Positions 5,161 through 5,537 of a stretch of 5,537 bases of DNA are shown piece by piece (position 1 is the stretch's first letter; each line of letters starts with the position of its first letter). The stretch comes from an uncultured Polymorphobacter sp. Its GTDB lineage: Bacteria; Pseudomonadota; Alphaproteobacteria; Sphingomonadales; Sphingomonadaceae. The notes under the pieces are model-generated. The model made no database searches. It saw only the letters and a list, made by a program, of their open reading frames with translations, and was not told the origin of the DNA. The position numbers and the translations under genes are program-made. The stretch covers positions 1-5,537 of the forward strand of contig CALDHQ010000597.1 in the NCBI GenBank assembly GCA_937894055.1, written 5' to 3'.

Positions 5161-5487
5161 ATGGGTTACAGCCACAAAGCCGAACGCAAGCGGGTCGGCG
5201 CCGACGAAGTCGAACTGCTCGACAAGTCGCACCACCCGGCACTCGGCAAGCTCAGCGACGCCGAGCTGTCCGAACTGCGCAAGCTGGTCCGCGACCGCCG
5301 CGACCGCGCGCAGACCATGGCCAACCAGCAACGCCGCGAAGCCCGCCGCAAGGCCGAGCCGCGCGGCGCCCAGGCCGCCTATGACAATAGCGGCACACTG
5401 CGCAAAGCCGATGTGCTGGCGGGCGCCATCCGCCGCATCAACGCCGAAGTCGTGCGCCGCGCCGAAAAGGCGGCGCGCGGGGCTTAG
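5161..5487 (+). CDS. Small basic conserved-type hypothetical protein (108 residues)
   Basis: No function is recognised. The 108-residue product is strongly charged: by hand count 18 Arg and 8 Lys against 9 Glu and 7 Asp, net about +10, with no cysteine and no membrane segment or signal peptide. It reads as mostly helical: a polar start MGYSHKAERKRVGADEVELL, a 'KSHHPAL' turn, an amphipathic helix LSDAELSELRKLVRDRRDRA at 31-50, an Arg/Lys-rich stretch RREARRKAEPRG at 58-69, a short linker, and a last helix RKADVLAGAIRRINAEVVRRAE at 81-102. It resembles small hypothetical proteins I recall next to housekeeping genes in sphingomonads, but no named domain can be assigned. Nucleic-acid or ribosome binding would fit the charge pattern and is only a guess. 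It follows gshB by 33 bases with a good ribosome binding site, so it is probably co-transcribed and ends at the terminator beyond 5500. Confidence 0.8.
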   Translation: MGYSHKAERKRVGADEVELLDKSHHPALGKLSDAELSELRKLVRDRRDRAQTMANQQRREARRKAEPRGAQAAYDNSGTLRKADVLAGAIRRINAEVVRRAEKAARGA

Positions 5488-5506
5488 TTTAAAGGGCCTC
5501 CGGCGG

Positions 5507-5536
5507 GCAGGCCTGAGGCCTGCACCCGGTTGTTTT
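5507..5536 (+). terminator. Probable intrinsic terminator after the gshB-side genes
   Basis: GCAGGCC (5507-5513) and GGCCTGC (5517-5523) form a perfect seven-pair stem with a TGA loop, 19 bases after the stop at 5487. T-rich TTGTTTT follows at 5530-5536, but six bases past the stem, so the form is good rather than ideal. The window ends here, so a longer T-run or a gene beyond cannot be judged. Confidence 0.55.
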
Positions 5537-5537
5537 C

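Overview
No previously undescribed system is evident here. The window is a housekeeping gene block with one abnormal end. From about position 350 onward it reads as a high-GC alphaproteobacterial chromosome, most likely Sphingomonadales. This rests on protein style and on gene order: hemW, a penicillin-binding-protein activator facing it, then rsmI, yraN and gshB. The lineage call is from memory of protein families, not from a search.

Layout: (1) Bases 1 to about 345 carry, on the minus strand, an internal piece of DNA primase (DnaG) that looks betaproteobacterial (Burkholderiales-like). (2) At about 340-380 this homology stops, and the plus strand continues abruptly with the C-terminal part of HemW, ending at 644. 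Both genes are broken at the same point, so this is a chimeric joint, either an assembly or library artefact or a real rearrangement. (3) The 113-base gap between the convergent hemW and activator genes holds a perfect inverted pair of 26-bp copies of an ATTCCC/GGGAAT repeat. (4) An LpoA-like lipoprotein gene runs leftward from 2059. (5) Diverging from it with no base between the two start codons is rsmI, followed by tightly overlapping yraN and a SirB1-type transglutaminase-like gene. (6) After a 59-base gap with a small hairpin come gshB, with a strong ribosome binding site, and a small basic protein of unknown function. A probable terminator lies at the window's end.

Together the genes cover peptidoglycan synthase activation, ribosomal RNA methylation, an uncharacterised nuclease-fold protein, glutathione synthesis and haem delivery. 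These are conserved neighbours rather than one pathway. In Escherichia coli, too, rsmI, lpoA and yraN sit together with rsmI and lpoA divergent. No RNA genes, CRISPR arrays, insertion sequences or phage genes were seen, and no gene-free stretch exceeds 113 bases.
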